From contig PNKX01000020.1 in assembly GCA_013822725.1 (NCBI GenBank), forward strand, positions 35,617 through 99,616: a stretch of DNA of 64,000 nt, read 5' to 3'. Positions 24,941 through 34,278 of the stretch are shown here, one piece after another. Made by a program: the position numbers and the translations under genes. The stretch comes from Pirellula sp. (GTDB lineage: Bacteria; Planctomycetota; Planctomycetia; Pirellulales; Lacipirellulaceae). Each line of letters begins with the position of its first letter. Position 1 is the first letter of the stretch. The notes beneath the pieces are model-generated. The model made no database searches. It was not told the DNA's origin and saw only the letters and a list, made by a program, of their open reading frames with translations.

Positions 24941-26179
24941 ATGAAACGACGAGTTGTCGTCACTGGCATGGGCGCCGTCACCTCTCTCGGCTGCAAAGTC
25001 GAAGAGCTCTGGCAGCGCGTCCTGGCTGGTCAAAGCGGTATTCACGAACTGAAGTGCTTTGACGCCGCCGCCTACAAGGTGAGGTTCGGCGGTGACGTCT
25101 ATGACTGGACGACTGACGGTTACGTCGATGCGAAAGAAGCGAAGCGAGTCGATCGCTTCACCCAATTCGCCCTCGTGGCCGGCATCGACGCGGTGACCGA
25201 TTCGGGGATCGACTTCTCGAAGGAAGACCCCTACATGTGCGGCGCCATCGTCGGCTCCGGCATTGGCGGGCTCAACGAGATCGAAGAGCAAGAGCGCCGG
25301 CTGATCCTCAAAGGCCCTGATCGCGTCAGCGCGTTCACCATTCCGAAGCTGATGCTGAACGCCGCGAGCGGGCAGCTGTCGATTCGTTTCGGACTGCGCG
25401 GCCCGAACTATGCGGTAGCGACTGCCTGTGCCAGCGCCACCAACGCGATGGGCGACGCCTTCAAGGCAATCCAATACGGCGACGCCGACGTGATGCTCAC
25501 CGGCGGCGCGGAAGCGGCCATCACGCCCATCGGCGTGAGCGGCTTCTCGAATATGCGAGCCCTCTCCGAGCGGAACGACGATCCCGCTGCAGCGAGCCGA
25601 CCGTTCGATGCTGACCGCGACGGGTTCGTCCTCTCCGAGGGCGCCGGAATCTTGGTCTTCGAAGAACTCGAACATGCCAAGGCCCGCGGCGCGAAAATCC
25701 ACGGTGAAGTGCTGGGTTACGGCGCTAGCGCCGACGCCGGGCACATTACGCAACCCGATGAGAACGGCACCGGCGCCGCGCGGGCGATGAGCAGCGCTTT
25801 GCGTGACGCCAAGCTCGATCCGACGGCCATCGACTACATCAACGCCCACGGCACCAGCACCCCTCTCGGCGACAAGGCCGAGACGGTCGCTGTGAAGCGC
25901 GTCTTCGAAGATCACGCCTACAAGCTGAACGTCTCCAGCACGAAGAGCCAGCTTGGCCATCTGCTGGGAGCGAGCGGCGGCGTCGAGCTGATCCTCTCGC
26001 TGCTGGCCCTCCGTGATCAGGTTTGCCCGCCGACGATCAACCTCGACACCCCCGATCCGGCGTGCGATCTGAACTACACTCCCAAGTCTGCCCAACAACG
26101 CAAAATCAGTGCGGTGATGAGCAACAGCTTCGGGTTCGGCGGGCACAACGCCTCGGTAATCGCCGTCGCATTGAAGTAG
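24941..26179 (+). CDS. fabF: 3-oxoacyl-ACP synthase II
   Basis: A 412-residue condensing enzyme that extends acyl-ACP with malonyl-ACP. The complete Cys-His-His triad is visible: Cys in AVATACASATNA, His in NAHGTSTPLGD and His in KSQLGHLLGASGG. Together with the adjacent acpP, fabG and fabD this forms a working elongation set. It contrasts with the KS homologue at 41078, in which Cys and one His are replaced. fabH and plsX are not in this cluster. Confidence 0.96.
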   Translation: MKRRVVVTGMGAVTSLGCKVEELWQRVLAGQSGIHELKCFDAAAYKVRFGGDVYDWTTDGYVDAKEAKRVDRFTQFALVAGIDAVTDSGIDFSKEDPYMCGAIVGSGIGGLNEIEEQERRLILKGPDRVSAFTIPKLMLNAASGQLSIRFGLRGPNYAVATACASATNAMGDAFKAIQYGDADVMLTGGAEAAITPIGVSGFSNMRALSERNDDPAAASRPFDADRDGFVLSEGAGILVFEELEHAKARGAKIHGEVLGYGASADAGHITQPDENGTGAARAMSSALRDAKLDPTAIDYINAHGTSTPLGDKAETVAVKRVFEDHAYKLNVSSTKSQLGHLLGASGGVELILSLLALRDQVCPPTINLDTPDPACDLNYTPKSAQQRKISAVMSNSFGFGGHNASVIAVALK

Positions 26180-26295
26180 TTCGGGCGGAAATCCCGAGGT
26201 CGACCGATTTCTGGAAAGACCTTGCGGCCATTTGATTTGACGTGGTACGAGTGCAACCTAGAGTTGCGCAGCACCAGATGTACCGCAGGCGAATC

Positions 26296-26535
26296 ATGTC
26301 TCTCCCGAATACGAACGTTGGCGCTTTCGACGCCCGGACCCGCTTCTTCGAACTCCTGGAACGGATCGAAGCGGGCGAGGAAGTCACCATCATGCGACAC
26401 GGCGTCGCCGTTGCCCGACTTGTGCCGCCAACGCCGGAGAAGGCGATCAAGCCGACGATGAAAGAGCGCCCCGTCGCCGCGCCGATGCCGAGTCTTGCGA
26501 AGGCTCGCGGTTGGGCCGAATTGGCGCTCAGCTAA
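26296..26535 (+). CDS. Phd/YefM-type antitoxin-like protein (no toxin partner seen)
   Basis: A 79-residue protein. The N-terminal half, VGAFDARTRFFELLERIEAG then EEVTIMRHGVAVARLVP, is the Phd/YefM fold in which a short beta-alpha DNA-binding domain represses its own operon. The C-terminal tail, normally the toxin-binding part, is Pro/Lys/Ala-rich. A PIN or RelE toxin gene would be expected immediately downstream, but the next gene is a convergent transporter whose 3' end overlaps this one by four bases. It may be an orphan or a decayed module. The ATG at 26296 is chosen because homology begins there. Confidence 0.75.
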   Translation: MSLPNTNVGAFDARTRFFELLERIEAGEEVTIMRHGVAVARLVPPTPEKAIKPTMKERPVAAPMPSLAKARGWAELALS

Positions 26536-27959
26536 CTCGCCGCTTGCTCGTCGGCCGTTCTCTTCTTGGCATACTTCGCCGCGATGCCGCTCAGGCCGAT
26601 GATCCCGATCAGGTTTGGAAATACTTGTGCGCCGTTGAGGATGTCGCCCCACGCCCAGACGAGGTCAACCTTCGCCACGGCGCCGATCGGAATCAGCAGG
26701 CAATAGAGCCAGCGATACGGCATGACGATTCGTCGACCGAACAAGTACTCCAAGAATTGCTCGCCGTAGAAGGACCAACCCATCAGCGTCGTGTAGCCGA
26801 AGAGGAAGACGGAGAACGCCACCATCCAGCCGCCTGCCGTTGGAATGGCAGCATTGAACGCTTCGGAAACGGCGGCGGCGCTCTCGATCTTTTCCAGCTT
26901 CCACGTGCCGGTCAGCAAAATTGTCAAGGCGCTGATCGTCGACGTGATGAACGTGATGATGAAGACCTCCATCACGGCGTTGAGGCCTTGCTGATCAGGT
27001 CGATCGCTCTTGGCGACGCCATAAACGACGGCCGCCGTGCCATAACCGGCCTCGTTGGCATACGCGCCGCGCGCCAAGCCGTAGCGCAAGGCCTGCCCCA
27101 TCGTTGTCGCCATCAGGCCGCCGACGGTTGCGCCGGCGATCGGTCGTAACGAGAACGCTTCGCGAAAGACTTCGCTTAAGACCGCGGGCAAATGGCCGAT
27201 GTTCAACAGAATGACCGCGAATCCGCCCAGCATGTAGAAGCCGACTTTGAAGGGCGAGAGCTTCTCCAACACTCTTCCGATCGACTTCACGCCGCCAATG
27301 ATCACCAGCCAAGTTAGGATCGCCAGGACGACGCCGATCGCCAGTCGTGAGCCTCGAATGTCGGCTCCGCCCACGCTGAACGTCCCGAGATCAAGGCCCG
27401 ACTTGCTGAACTGGCTGTCGAGAACAATCGCGATCGAATTGGGTTGCGTGAAGGGGGTCGTGAACAAACAGGCAATCCCGGCGATCAGGGCGTAGATCCA
27501 AGCGAGCGACGCCGAGCCCAAGCCGTTGCGCAGGTAGTACATTGGTCCTGCGAGCGTCGCTTCGCCGTGAGGGATGCGGTACTTCAAGCCGAGGACCGCT
27601 TCGGCGAACTTCACCGACGTGGCGAAGAACCCGTAGCACCAAATCCAGAACAGCGCTCCCGGACCGCCAGAGATGATGGCCGCGGCGACGCCGGCGATGT
27701 TGCCGACGCCGATCGTCGATCCGAGTCCCATCATGAACGCCTGAAACGGCGAAACCGCGCCGCCGGCGCCCGCTTGCTGCGACGCCACCATCGTCCGCGC
27801 CGCCTCTGGAAATCGCCGAACCTGCACGAACCCGTTGCGAAATGTGAAAAACAGGCCGGTGGCGAACAGAATGCAAATGGCCCACGGCCAATACATCATC
27901 GTGGCGACGTGATCGACCTGCTCGGCGACTCGATCCATCCAGGAGGCGGTTTCAGGCAT
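26532..27959 (-). CDS. Sodium:alanine/glycine symporter (AGCS family)
   Basis: A 475-residue inner-membrane transporter with about ten to eleven hydrophobic helices. AGCS family stretches are FQAFMMGLGSTIGVGNIAGVA, the sodium and substrate site region GGPGALFWIW, KFAEAVLGLKYR, GPMYYLRNGLG, and ARGAYANEAGYGTAAVVYG. It imports alanine or glycine with Na+, which fits the glycine-cleavage genes at the end of the window only loosely (inference). An N-terminal segment of 20 residues precedes the first helix. It is convergent with the antitoxin-like gene. Confidence 0.92.
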   Translation of the reverse strand: MPETASWMDRVAEQVDHVATMMYWPWAICILFATGLFFTFRNGFVQVRRFPEAARTMVASQQAGAGGAVSPFQAFMMGLGSTIGVGNIAGVAAAIISGGPGALFWIWCYGFFATSVKFAEAVLGLKYRIPHGEATLAGPMYYLRNGLGSASLAWIYALIAGIACLFTTPFTQPNSIAIVLDSQFSKSGLDLGTFSVGGADIRGSRLAIGVVLAILTWLVIIGGVKSIGRVLEKLSPFKVGFYMLGGFAVILLNIGHLPAVLSEVFREAFSLRPIAGATVGGLMATTMGQALRYGLARGAYANEAGYGTAAVVYGVAKSDRPDQQGLNAVMEVFIITFITSTISALTILLTGTWKLEKIESAAAVSEAFNAAIPTAGGWMVAFSVFLFGYTTLMGWSFYGEQFLEYLFGRRIVMPYRWLYCLLIPIGAVAKVDLVWAWGDILNGAQVFPNLIGIIGLSGIAAKYAKKRTADEQAAS

Positions 27960-28219
27960 ATGGGATGCGACTGCTAGTGGGTTGATGGAAATGCTTATTC
28001 GCCGCCACGCGAGTTAGCGGCATCTTAGCAAAGGGGTGAATGCATTGCTGGCGCCTCGGCTGGCTTCGATCGACTCTCGCGCAAAAACATTCATCTCGTG
28101 CGCATGCGGGAGCGTTTCGCGTGTCAGTCGTCCGCCCTTGCCGCTCTCTGCCGGCTTTCCTAAACTCCCCGCCCCTGCAGTGGCGCCGTTGCGCCGCATT
28201 GTTTGCGGAGACCCGATTC

Positions 28220-29494
28220 ATGTCTCGCCTCGTCTCACTATTCATCTGCCTGTTCTCCATCGCGCTCAGCGTTGATGCGCGGCGCGCTGCCGCGCAAGCC
28301 ACTGGCGGAACGGGTTGGCAAGCGCAATCGACCGCTGCCGCGCCGGGCGCCGACGCCCGCTACGGATCGGCGATGAACGCTCAACCGTTGTCGAGCGCCG
28401 CAGCTCCGATCACGCCGACGCCGGCCAGCGCCAGCGAACCGATCACCCATGCTCAAGTCAGCAAAGGGACCGGCCAACTACCCAGCGACCACGGCCAAAT
28501 TTGGCGCGAGTACGACATCACTCCCTACACGACGCGCGTCGAATCGAGCGAACACCCCGAGCAACTGATCGTCGACTGGATCCTCCGCGAAACAGGTTAT
28601 GAAGCGTGGCACTCGACGCCGGTCGGGCTCCTCTCGGCCGATCGCCAAACGCTGCGCGTCTACCACACGCCGCAGATGCAAGCCGTCGTCGCCGATATCG
28701 TCGACCGGTTCGTCAGCACGAAGGCGCAGAACCATGGCTTCGGTCTGCGGATCATCACGCTGAAGAATCCGAACTGGCGAACCCGAGCGATGCCGTTGAT
28801 GACGTCGATCCCGGTTCAATCGCCCGGCGTCCAAGCATGGATCATGGCGCGCGAAAGCGCCGCGGTGATGCTTGCCGAGATGCGCAGTCGCACCGACTTC
28901 CGGGAACATACGACCGCTCACCAGATGGTCCTCAACGGACAAACGTCGATCGTCTCCACGATGCGCCCGCGCACTTACTCCAAGGGAATTATCGCGAACC
29001 AAACGACTTGGCCTGGCTATCAGCCTGAGCTGGGTCAGATCGACGAAGGTTTTTCGCTGGAGTTCAGTCCACTGCTGTCGACCGACGCGACGACGACTGA
29101 CGCGGTGGTGAAGCTGAAGCTGTCGCAGATTGAAAAAATGATCGCGGTGCAATTGGAAGTCCCCTCAGTCGCCGCCGCGAATCAAAAGGCGCAGGTCGAC
29201 GTGCCGCAGATGACAATGGTGCAGATTCACGAACGGTTCCGCTGGCCGACCGATCAAGTGCTGCTGCTGTCGATCGGCGTCGTGGCGACGCCTGGTCCCG
29301 AGAAGTCGAACATGCTGACAGACGTGCTGCCGTTGCCGAAGAGTGCGCCGCGAGCTGATGCTTTGCTGCTGGTCGAGAGCAGCGGGACGGCCGCCCAGCC
29401 CATGCCGAGCGTCGCGGGCGCTCCTGGGACAACACCGCTGGCGGTGCCGATGACGGCGCGATCATCGGAGCGGACGTTTCATGGGCGCTATTAG
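28220..29494 (+). CDS. Secreted protein with secretin-like segments, function unknown
   Basis: ATG at 28220 with GGAG upstream gives 424 residues and a signal peptide (MSRLVSLFICLFSIALSVDA, then ARRAAAQA). After a low-complexity Ala/Thr/Ser/Pro linker comes a segment, EQLIVDWILRETGYEAWHS then TLRVYHTPQMQAVVADIVDR, which resembles the short N-domains of type II/III secretins. Further on, DEGFSLEFSPLLSTDATTTD recalls the secretin core strands. It is too short for a full secretin, and no secretion genes are nearby. The longer open frame upstream to 28040 has no signal peptide at its start. Function is inferred only as periplasmic or envelope-associated. Confidence 0.6.
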   Translation: MSRLVSLFICLFSIALSVDARRAAAQATGGTGWQAQSTAAAPGADARYGSAMNAQPLSSAAAPITPTPASASEPITHAQVSKGTGQLPSDHGQIWREYDITPYTTRVESSEHPEQLIVDWILRETGYEAWHSTPVGLLSADRQTLRVYHTPQMQAVVADIVDRFVSTKAQNHGFGLRIITLKNPNWRTRAMPLMTSIPVQSPGVQAWIMARESAAVMLAEMRSRTDFREHTTAHQMVLNGQTSIVSTMRPRTYSKGIIANQTTWPGYQPELGQIDEGFSLEFSPLLSTDATTTDAVVKLKLSQIEKMIAVQLEVPSVAAANQKAQVDVPQMTMVQIHERFRWPTDQVLLLSIGVVATPGPEKSNMLTDVLPLPKSAPRADALLLVESSGTAAQPMPSVAGAPGTTPLAVPMTARSSERTFHGRY

Positions 29495-29591
29495 GGCTGG
29501 TTGCTGGTTGCTGGTTGCTGGTTGCTGGGAAATGCGGCCGGTCGGTTGGTCTCGTTGTTTCTTTGGCGCGACGTTTTTTTGGTCGCGACAG

Positions 29592-29955
29592 CGATTTTTG
29601 GCGACAGCACACCTACAGGCTTAAGTCGCTGCGCTACTTCGACTTGGGCCGTTGTCGTACTGTCGTTGTGTCGCCTTTGTCGCGACGGAGTGGATCGCTT
29701 GACGGTGTCGGGAGCCTTTTGCCACTGGTGGGATTGCCTTCAGTGGAACGTTTCTAGTGGCAAAAGGCTCCCGACACCCTCTAGGCGCGCAGAGCGACAT
29801 GTTTGCCAGGCCGAGCGATGGTCGGTGGCGCAAGAAAGGTTGGGATGCCAAAGAGCGGAGCGGGAGGGCGAAGTTCCTGCCGTAAAGCGCATCCTAGCGA
29901 GTCGCGCGGCCGTTTTCTGCACCTTAGATTCCAGATTCTTGGGCGGGATTCGTCC
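29592..29955 (-). repeat. Family O dispersed element, copy 2 with a 23-bp perfect hairpin
   Basis: The reverse complement of this stretch matches copy 1 at 21611 block by block. It also contains a perfect 23-bp inverted repeat (29704-29726 and 29756-29778, starting GGTGTCGGGAGCCTTTTGCC), of which copy 1 retains only one arm. The copy has no coding frame of its own; it lies between the secretin-like gene and the methyltransferase in a 534-bp gap. It is preceded by GTTGCTG direct repeats (29502-29527). Confidence 0.75.
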
Positions 29956-30028
29956 GCCCATTCTGCGGGGCTATACTCTCGCGGGCGTCCGTTTGGCGTC
30001 TTCCGTATCACCCGTGAGTTCTGCTGCG

Positions 30029-30751
30029 ATGACCGACGCTGATTCCATTGCCGTGAAAGCTGTCAAGCAGGTGTTTGAGCAGCGTTCGATGTACGACGCG
30101 GTGGTGACGGGGAACTACATGCACCATGCTGAGCTGGTCGCGGCGCTCGGGGCGTGGGCGCGGGAGTTCGGCCGGCCGCTGCGGATCGTCGACCTCGGCT
30201 GCGGCGATGCGAGCCTCGCGACGAAGAGTTTTGCCGGCGCGCGGGTCGAGCATTACGTCGGCATCGACTTGGCGGAGTCGTCGATTGAACAGGTGCGCCT
30301 CAGCACGGCCGCGTGGGCAGGTCGCGTCGAGCTGATCTGCGGCAACCTGTTAGACGCGCTGCATGGGATGGGCGATGGCAGTGCGAACGTCGTGCTGGCG
30401 AGTTATTCGCTGCATCACTTTTCGACGGCCGATAAGGTGAAGCTGCTAGGCGAGATCAGCCGCGTGCTGGAACCGAGCGGCGTGCTACTGTGGATCGACG
30501 CCGTGAGAAACGAGGGAGAGTCGCGCGAAGAGTTCGTCGACGGATTGGCGTGTGAAATCAAACGTGACTGGACGCTCCTATCAGTTGAAGAGCGGCAGCG
30601 CGCGGCCGAGCACGTGCTGGCTTCGGACTTTCCGGAGACGGAACGTTGGATGATGGAGCAGACGGCTGCGGCGGGGTTTGAAGTTGTCGAAACGCTGCTG
30701 AAGGGCGAGTCGTTTCGCGGGTGGACGTTTTTGAGGTTGGGGGGACGCTAA
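30029..30751 (+). CDS. Class I SAM-dependent methyltransferase
   Basis: A 240-residue protein with a Rossmann-type methyltransferase fold: motif I is IVDLGCGDASLA, the acidic ribose-binding loop is VGIDLAESSI, motif II/III is ICGNLLDAL, and motif IV is VVLASYSLHHF. The remainder includes an Arg/Glu-rich C-terminal part. The substrate cannot be told; small molecules or quinones are usual in this group. A TATACT box at 29982 may be its -10 element. It stands alone between element O2 and the large surface-protein gene. Confidence 0.8.
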   Translation: MTDADSIAVKAVKQVFEQRSMYDAVVTGNYMHHAELVAALGAWAREFGRPLRIVDLGCGDASLATKSFAGARVEHYVGIDLAESSIEQVRLSTAAWAGRVELICGNLLDALHGMGDGSANVVLASYSLHHFSTADKVKLLGEISRVLEPSGVLLWIDAVRNEGESREEFVDGLACEIKRDWTLLSVEERQRAAEHVLASDFPETERWMMEQTAAAGFEVVETLLKGESFRGWTFLRLGGR

Positions 30752-30902
30752 GCCGCGAGCGGCGGCGGGGGATTATTGGACGTGGGGGACCTGAACAAAT
30801 AATTGCGGGGGCGGGCGGGGGCGGATAGAGTAGGAAGGTTGGCGGTCGCCCTGGGATGGGGCGACGTTTTTGACTCTTCCGCTCCTTGGCGATTCTATCG
30901 AG

Positions 30903-33900
30903 ATGCCCCGCTCACGCCGCTTTGCAGGATTGCAAGCCCGTTCGTTGCGATTGGAGCCGCTGGAGTCGCGGCGAATGTTGTCAGCGACAATTGGATTGCT
31001 GACGGACGTCGGAACTCCCGACCCTGGACATTCAAGCCCCACCGGATTCGTCGCCGTTGGCGATCTCACCGTATTCTCCGCCAGCCGCGGCGCGTCAGCC
31101 CGAGAATTGTGGATAACAAACAACCAGCCCAACGGAACGAAACTGTTAAGCGAATTCCTGCCAGGCAATTTGCTGATCCTCGGCAGTGATTACAATAGCG
31201 TTGCCGGAACGCTCTACTTTATCGCGAAGGAGTCTGCCGTTGCTAATTACCGATTGTGGAGCTGGAGCGTCGCTAACGAGAGTCCCCAGCCAGTGTTGAG
31301 TGCGACGGGCGATCGAATCTTAAGTTTGACGCCGATGGTCGACGTGAACGGCGTGAACTTCTTCGCCGGACAGTCGGGGAGCGAGGGCCCCGAGCTGTGG
31401 CGAACCGATGGCACGCAAGGGGGGACATACCGCGTCAAGGAGATTCGTCCCGGTTCTCTGGGAGGATTGCAGCCCCCGCCAAACGCCCATTATCAATCGA
31501 CGCTGTTTAACGTTGGCGGAACGTTGATGTTCTTCGCCAACGACGGATCGAAAGGGACCGAACTTTGGAAAAGCGACGGAACAGAAGCTGGCACCGTGAT
31601 GGTGAAAGACTTGCGAACAGGCGGACCCAGCGGCGTTGTTTTCGCTAGCTACAAGGGACAGCAGGCGGCGGTGGTTGGGCAGACGCTCTATTTTAGCGGC
31701 ATCGATCAATCGACGAACGCCGAGCTTTGGCGGAGCGACGGCACCGAAGCTGGGACTTTCCAAGTGAAGGAAATCCGCACTGGCACGGGAGGGTCATATC
31801 CTCAGCATTTGATCAACGTTGGCGGAACGTTGTACTTCAACGCGAACGACGGCGTGGTAGGGCCTGAGCTCTGGAAAAGCGATGGAACGGAGGCCGGAAC
31901 TGTTCGCATGACGAATACGTCTGGGTCACCGACCGCATACGAGGCGACGGGGCCATTCGATCTAACGGATGCGAACGGCCTTCTTTACTTTTCCGTCGCC
32001 ACCTATCTCTGGCGGACCGATGGGACTGAAGCGGGCACATATCGAGTGCCAGGCCATCCCACGTTTCAGGGAACGGTCGCATTGGAATTGCCCGGCAATT
32101 ACGGGCCATCAGTGGCCACCATCGATAACATCGTCAATCTGAACGGAACGCTCTACTTTGCCGGGCGCGCCAATCACGAAGGGCTTTGGAAAATCGATCC
32201 TGGCACGGCTTACCCCACCCGCGTGCTGAGCAACGCTTCTCCGGGCGTAGAAGCCGCCAGCACGTTTGATACGATCTACTATCTAACGGTGATCGGCGAC
32301 AAGCTCTTCTTCTCGGGCAAATCTCCTAATCATGGCTTCGAACCCTGGATTAGCGATGGCACCTCGGCGGGAACAAAACTCCTGAAAGACATCACCGGCG
32401 TGGATCAGGGTTCAGGCGTCGGCGGTCTGACGAACGCTGATGGCAAGCTTTTGTTCTACGCCAACACCGAACTAACGAAAAATCCTCCGCCGCGCGGCTG
32501 GTGGACTACCGATGGAACCATAGCCGGGACGACGAGCTATGCTAGCCTTCCCTCGGCGTCAAATAGCGTTTCCGTGCTCGGCGTCGCGAACGGGCTTCTT
32601 TTTTACAAGGCTCAGGGGACAGCAAGCACCGATTTTGAGTTATGGCGCACCGACGGCACGGCGGCTGGTACGTTCCGCGTGAAAGATATCCGCCCAGGGG
32701 ATGAGGGGGGGCTGTCGGCTTCGTTCACGCGAGCGATCGATGCCGGCGGCGTGCTCTATTTCTCCGCCAACGACGGCGTCCATGGTTTTGAGCTCTGGCG
32801 CAGCGACGGAACGGAAGCTGGAACGTTCATGATCGCGGATCTCCTCCCGGGCGTCGACGACGGAGTTGCCAGCATCAAACTGAATACGATGGCGAACGTC
32901 AACGGCGAGCTCTACTTCACTGCCAGCGCTGGCGTCGATGATTTCGGGCTCTGGAAAAGCGACGGAATCGCTGCAGGGACGAGTCTCGTCAAGAACTTCG
33001 ACAATTGGCGCCCGCAGAATCTATACAACGGCAACGGCAAGCTTTACTTCGGCGCAGGAAACGACCAAAGCGGAGCCGAACTCTGGAGCAGCGACGGCAC
33101 GGAAGCTGGGACGACGACGGTTAAGGATATCGGACCAGGAAGCTCGATTTTCTTGACAGGAGACTCTCCTGGTTTTGCCAACATCGGCGACACTATCTTC
33201 TTTGTCGCCGACGACGGCGCGACGGGACGCGAACTCTGGAAAAGCGATGGAACGGAAGCAGGAACGTCGATAGTGAAGGACATTCATCCATCGGACGGCT
33301 CGATGGCTTCCAGCTACCGAATACCCCATTTTACGGTCATCGGCGGGACTTTATTCTTCTACGCCAATGACGGCGTTCACGGATTGGAACTTTGGAAAAG
33401 CGATGGGACGGAGGAGGGAACCAATCTTGTCAAAGACATTCGAGTAGGGTCATCCTCTTCTTATGTAGGAACAAACCCCTATCCTTATGCGGCAACAAAT
33501 AATAGTGCAATAAACGTCGGCGGAATTCTCTACTTCGGCGCCAACAACGGCACGCATGGGATCGAACTATGGAGGTCGGACGGAACCGAGGCGGGGACGT
33601 ACATGGTTCAAGATCTGTTCGCGGGCGCCAACGGCTCAATTCCTAGCTTATTGACCAACGTCAACGGTCGGCTGTACTTCAACGCCTTCGACGGCGTTCA
33701 TGGTAACGAACTGCGCGTGCTATCTCCTGACGCGGCGGCCATTGCCGCTGGCGACTTCGACGAGAACAGCATTGTCGACGGAAATGATTTTTTGAAATGG
33801 CAGCGGGCGTTCGGCTCGAGCGACGTCGGCAGCGATGGCGATGGCGACGGTGTTGTCGGCGCGAGCGATCTCGGCGTGTGGAAGGAGAACTTTGGAGCGC

Positions 33901-34157
33901 CCGAGTCATTGCCCCCGGTGGGCTCAGTCTCGCAAGTGGCGGCGCTCGTTGCAGATGAGGAGGATGCGGCGGACGCAGAGTTTGCCGCGGCGAATTTGAA
34001 CGGTGCGATGGACGATGCCGCTGAACCAGGGCAGCGGGCGCGGGATGCGTTGTTTGCTGCGGGGGATTTCTCGCGGTTGTTTGGGCTTGGCGGGGATGGG
34101 GAGTTTGAGAACTCGCTGCGGCGGTGGGGGCGCGCTCCGCTGGCGCGTCGCGGCTAA
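30903..34157 (+). CDS. Giant ELWxxDGT-repeat surface protein with dockerin-like C-terminus (copy 1)
   Basis: A 1084-residue protein. The N-terminus has the planctomycete motif LEPLESRRMLS after a basic segment, thought to be an export or sorting signal. About sixteen repeats of the ELW[KR]SDGTEAGT type follow, spaced 45-65 residues and each preceded by a G-TLYF-ANDG strand, so a beta-propeller-like fold is likely. Near residue 950 is a dockerin-type-I-like pair of calcium loops (DFDENSIVDGNDFLKWQRAF and DGDGDGVVGASDLGVW). The C-terminal tail RDALFAAGDFSRLF is shared with the protein at 37654, and the last residues GRAPLARRG are encoded by a repeat. It is probably extracellular. The ATG at 30903 is preferred to an upstream TTG. 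Confidence 0.85.
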   Translation: MPRSRRFAGLQARSLRLEPLESRRMLSATIGLLTDVGTPDPGHSSPTGFVAVGDLTVFSASRGASARELWITNNQPNGTKLLSEFLPGNLLILGSDYNSVAGTLYFIAKESAVANYRLWSWSVANESPQPVLSATGDRILSLTPMVDVNGVNFFAGQSGSEGPELWRTDGTQGGTYRVKEIRPGSLGGLQPPPNAHYQSTLFNVGGTLMFFANDGSKGTELWKSDGTEAGTVMVKDLRTGGPSGVVFASYKGQQAAVVGQTLYFSGIDQSTNAELWRSDGTEAGTFQVKEIRTGTGGSYPQHLINVGGTLYFNANDGVVGPELWKSDGTEAGTVRMTNTSGSPTAYEATGPFDLTDANGLLYFSVATYLWRTDGTEAGTYRVPGHPTFQGTVALELPGNYGPSVATIDNIVNLNGTLYFAGRANHEGLWKIDPGTAYPTRVLSNASPGVEAASTFDTIYYLTVIGDKLFFSGKSPNHGFEPWISDGTSAGTKLLKDITGVDQGSGVGGLTNADGKLLFYANTELTKNPPPRGWWTTDGTIAGTTSYASLPSASNSVSVLGVANGLLFYKAQGTASTDFELWRTDGTAAGTFRVKDIRPGDEGGLSASFTRAIDAGGVLYFSANDGVHGFELWRSDGTEAGTFMIADLLPGVDDGVASIKLNTMANVNGELYFTASAGVDDFGLWKSDGIAAGTSLVKNFDNWRPQNLYNGNGKLYFGAGNDQSGAELWSSDGTEAGTTTVKDIGPGSSIFLTGDSPGFANIGDTIFFVADDGATGRELWKSDGTEAGTSIVKDIHPSDGSMASSYRIPHFTVIGGTLFFYANDGVHGLELWKSDGTEEGTNLVKDIRVGSSSSYVGTNPYPYAATNNSAINVGGILYFGANNGTHGIELWRSDGTEAGTYMVQDLFAGANGSIPSLLTNVNGRLYFNAFDGVHGNELRVLSPDAAAIAAGDFDENSIVDGNDFLKWQRAFGSSDVGSDGDGDGVVGASDLGVWKENFGAPESLPPVGSVSQVAALVADEEDAADAEFAAANLNGAMDDAAEPGQRARDALFAAGDFSRLFGLGGDGEFENSLRRWGRAPLARRG

Positions 34158-34161
34158 ATGA

Positions 34162-34189
34162 CGCTCCAGCGGGTCGTTGGCCCGCGACT
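34162..34189 (+). repeat. Family B palindromic element (B5)
   Basis: CGCTCCAGC followed by GGGTCGTTGGCCCGCGACT, four bases after the ELWxxDGT gene and about 90 bp upstream of the next gene in the sense orientation. Confidence 0.7.
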
Positions 34190-34278
34190 GCTGGCGCGTC
34201 GCTTCGCTGGCAGGCCCTTGGTATCCTGGTGTGCTGTCGCTCGTCTTCGACCGCCGCTGATTCCAGGGATTTCTCGCG

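Noticed and set aside
24845..26146. 433-codon open frame on the minus strand
   Set aside because: Antisense shadow of fabF.
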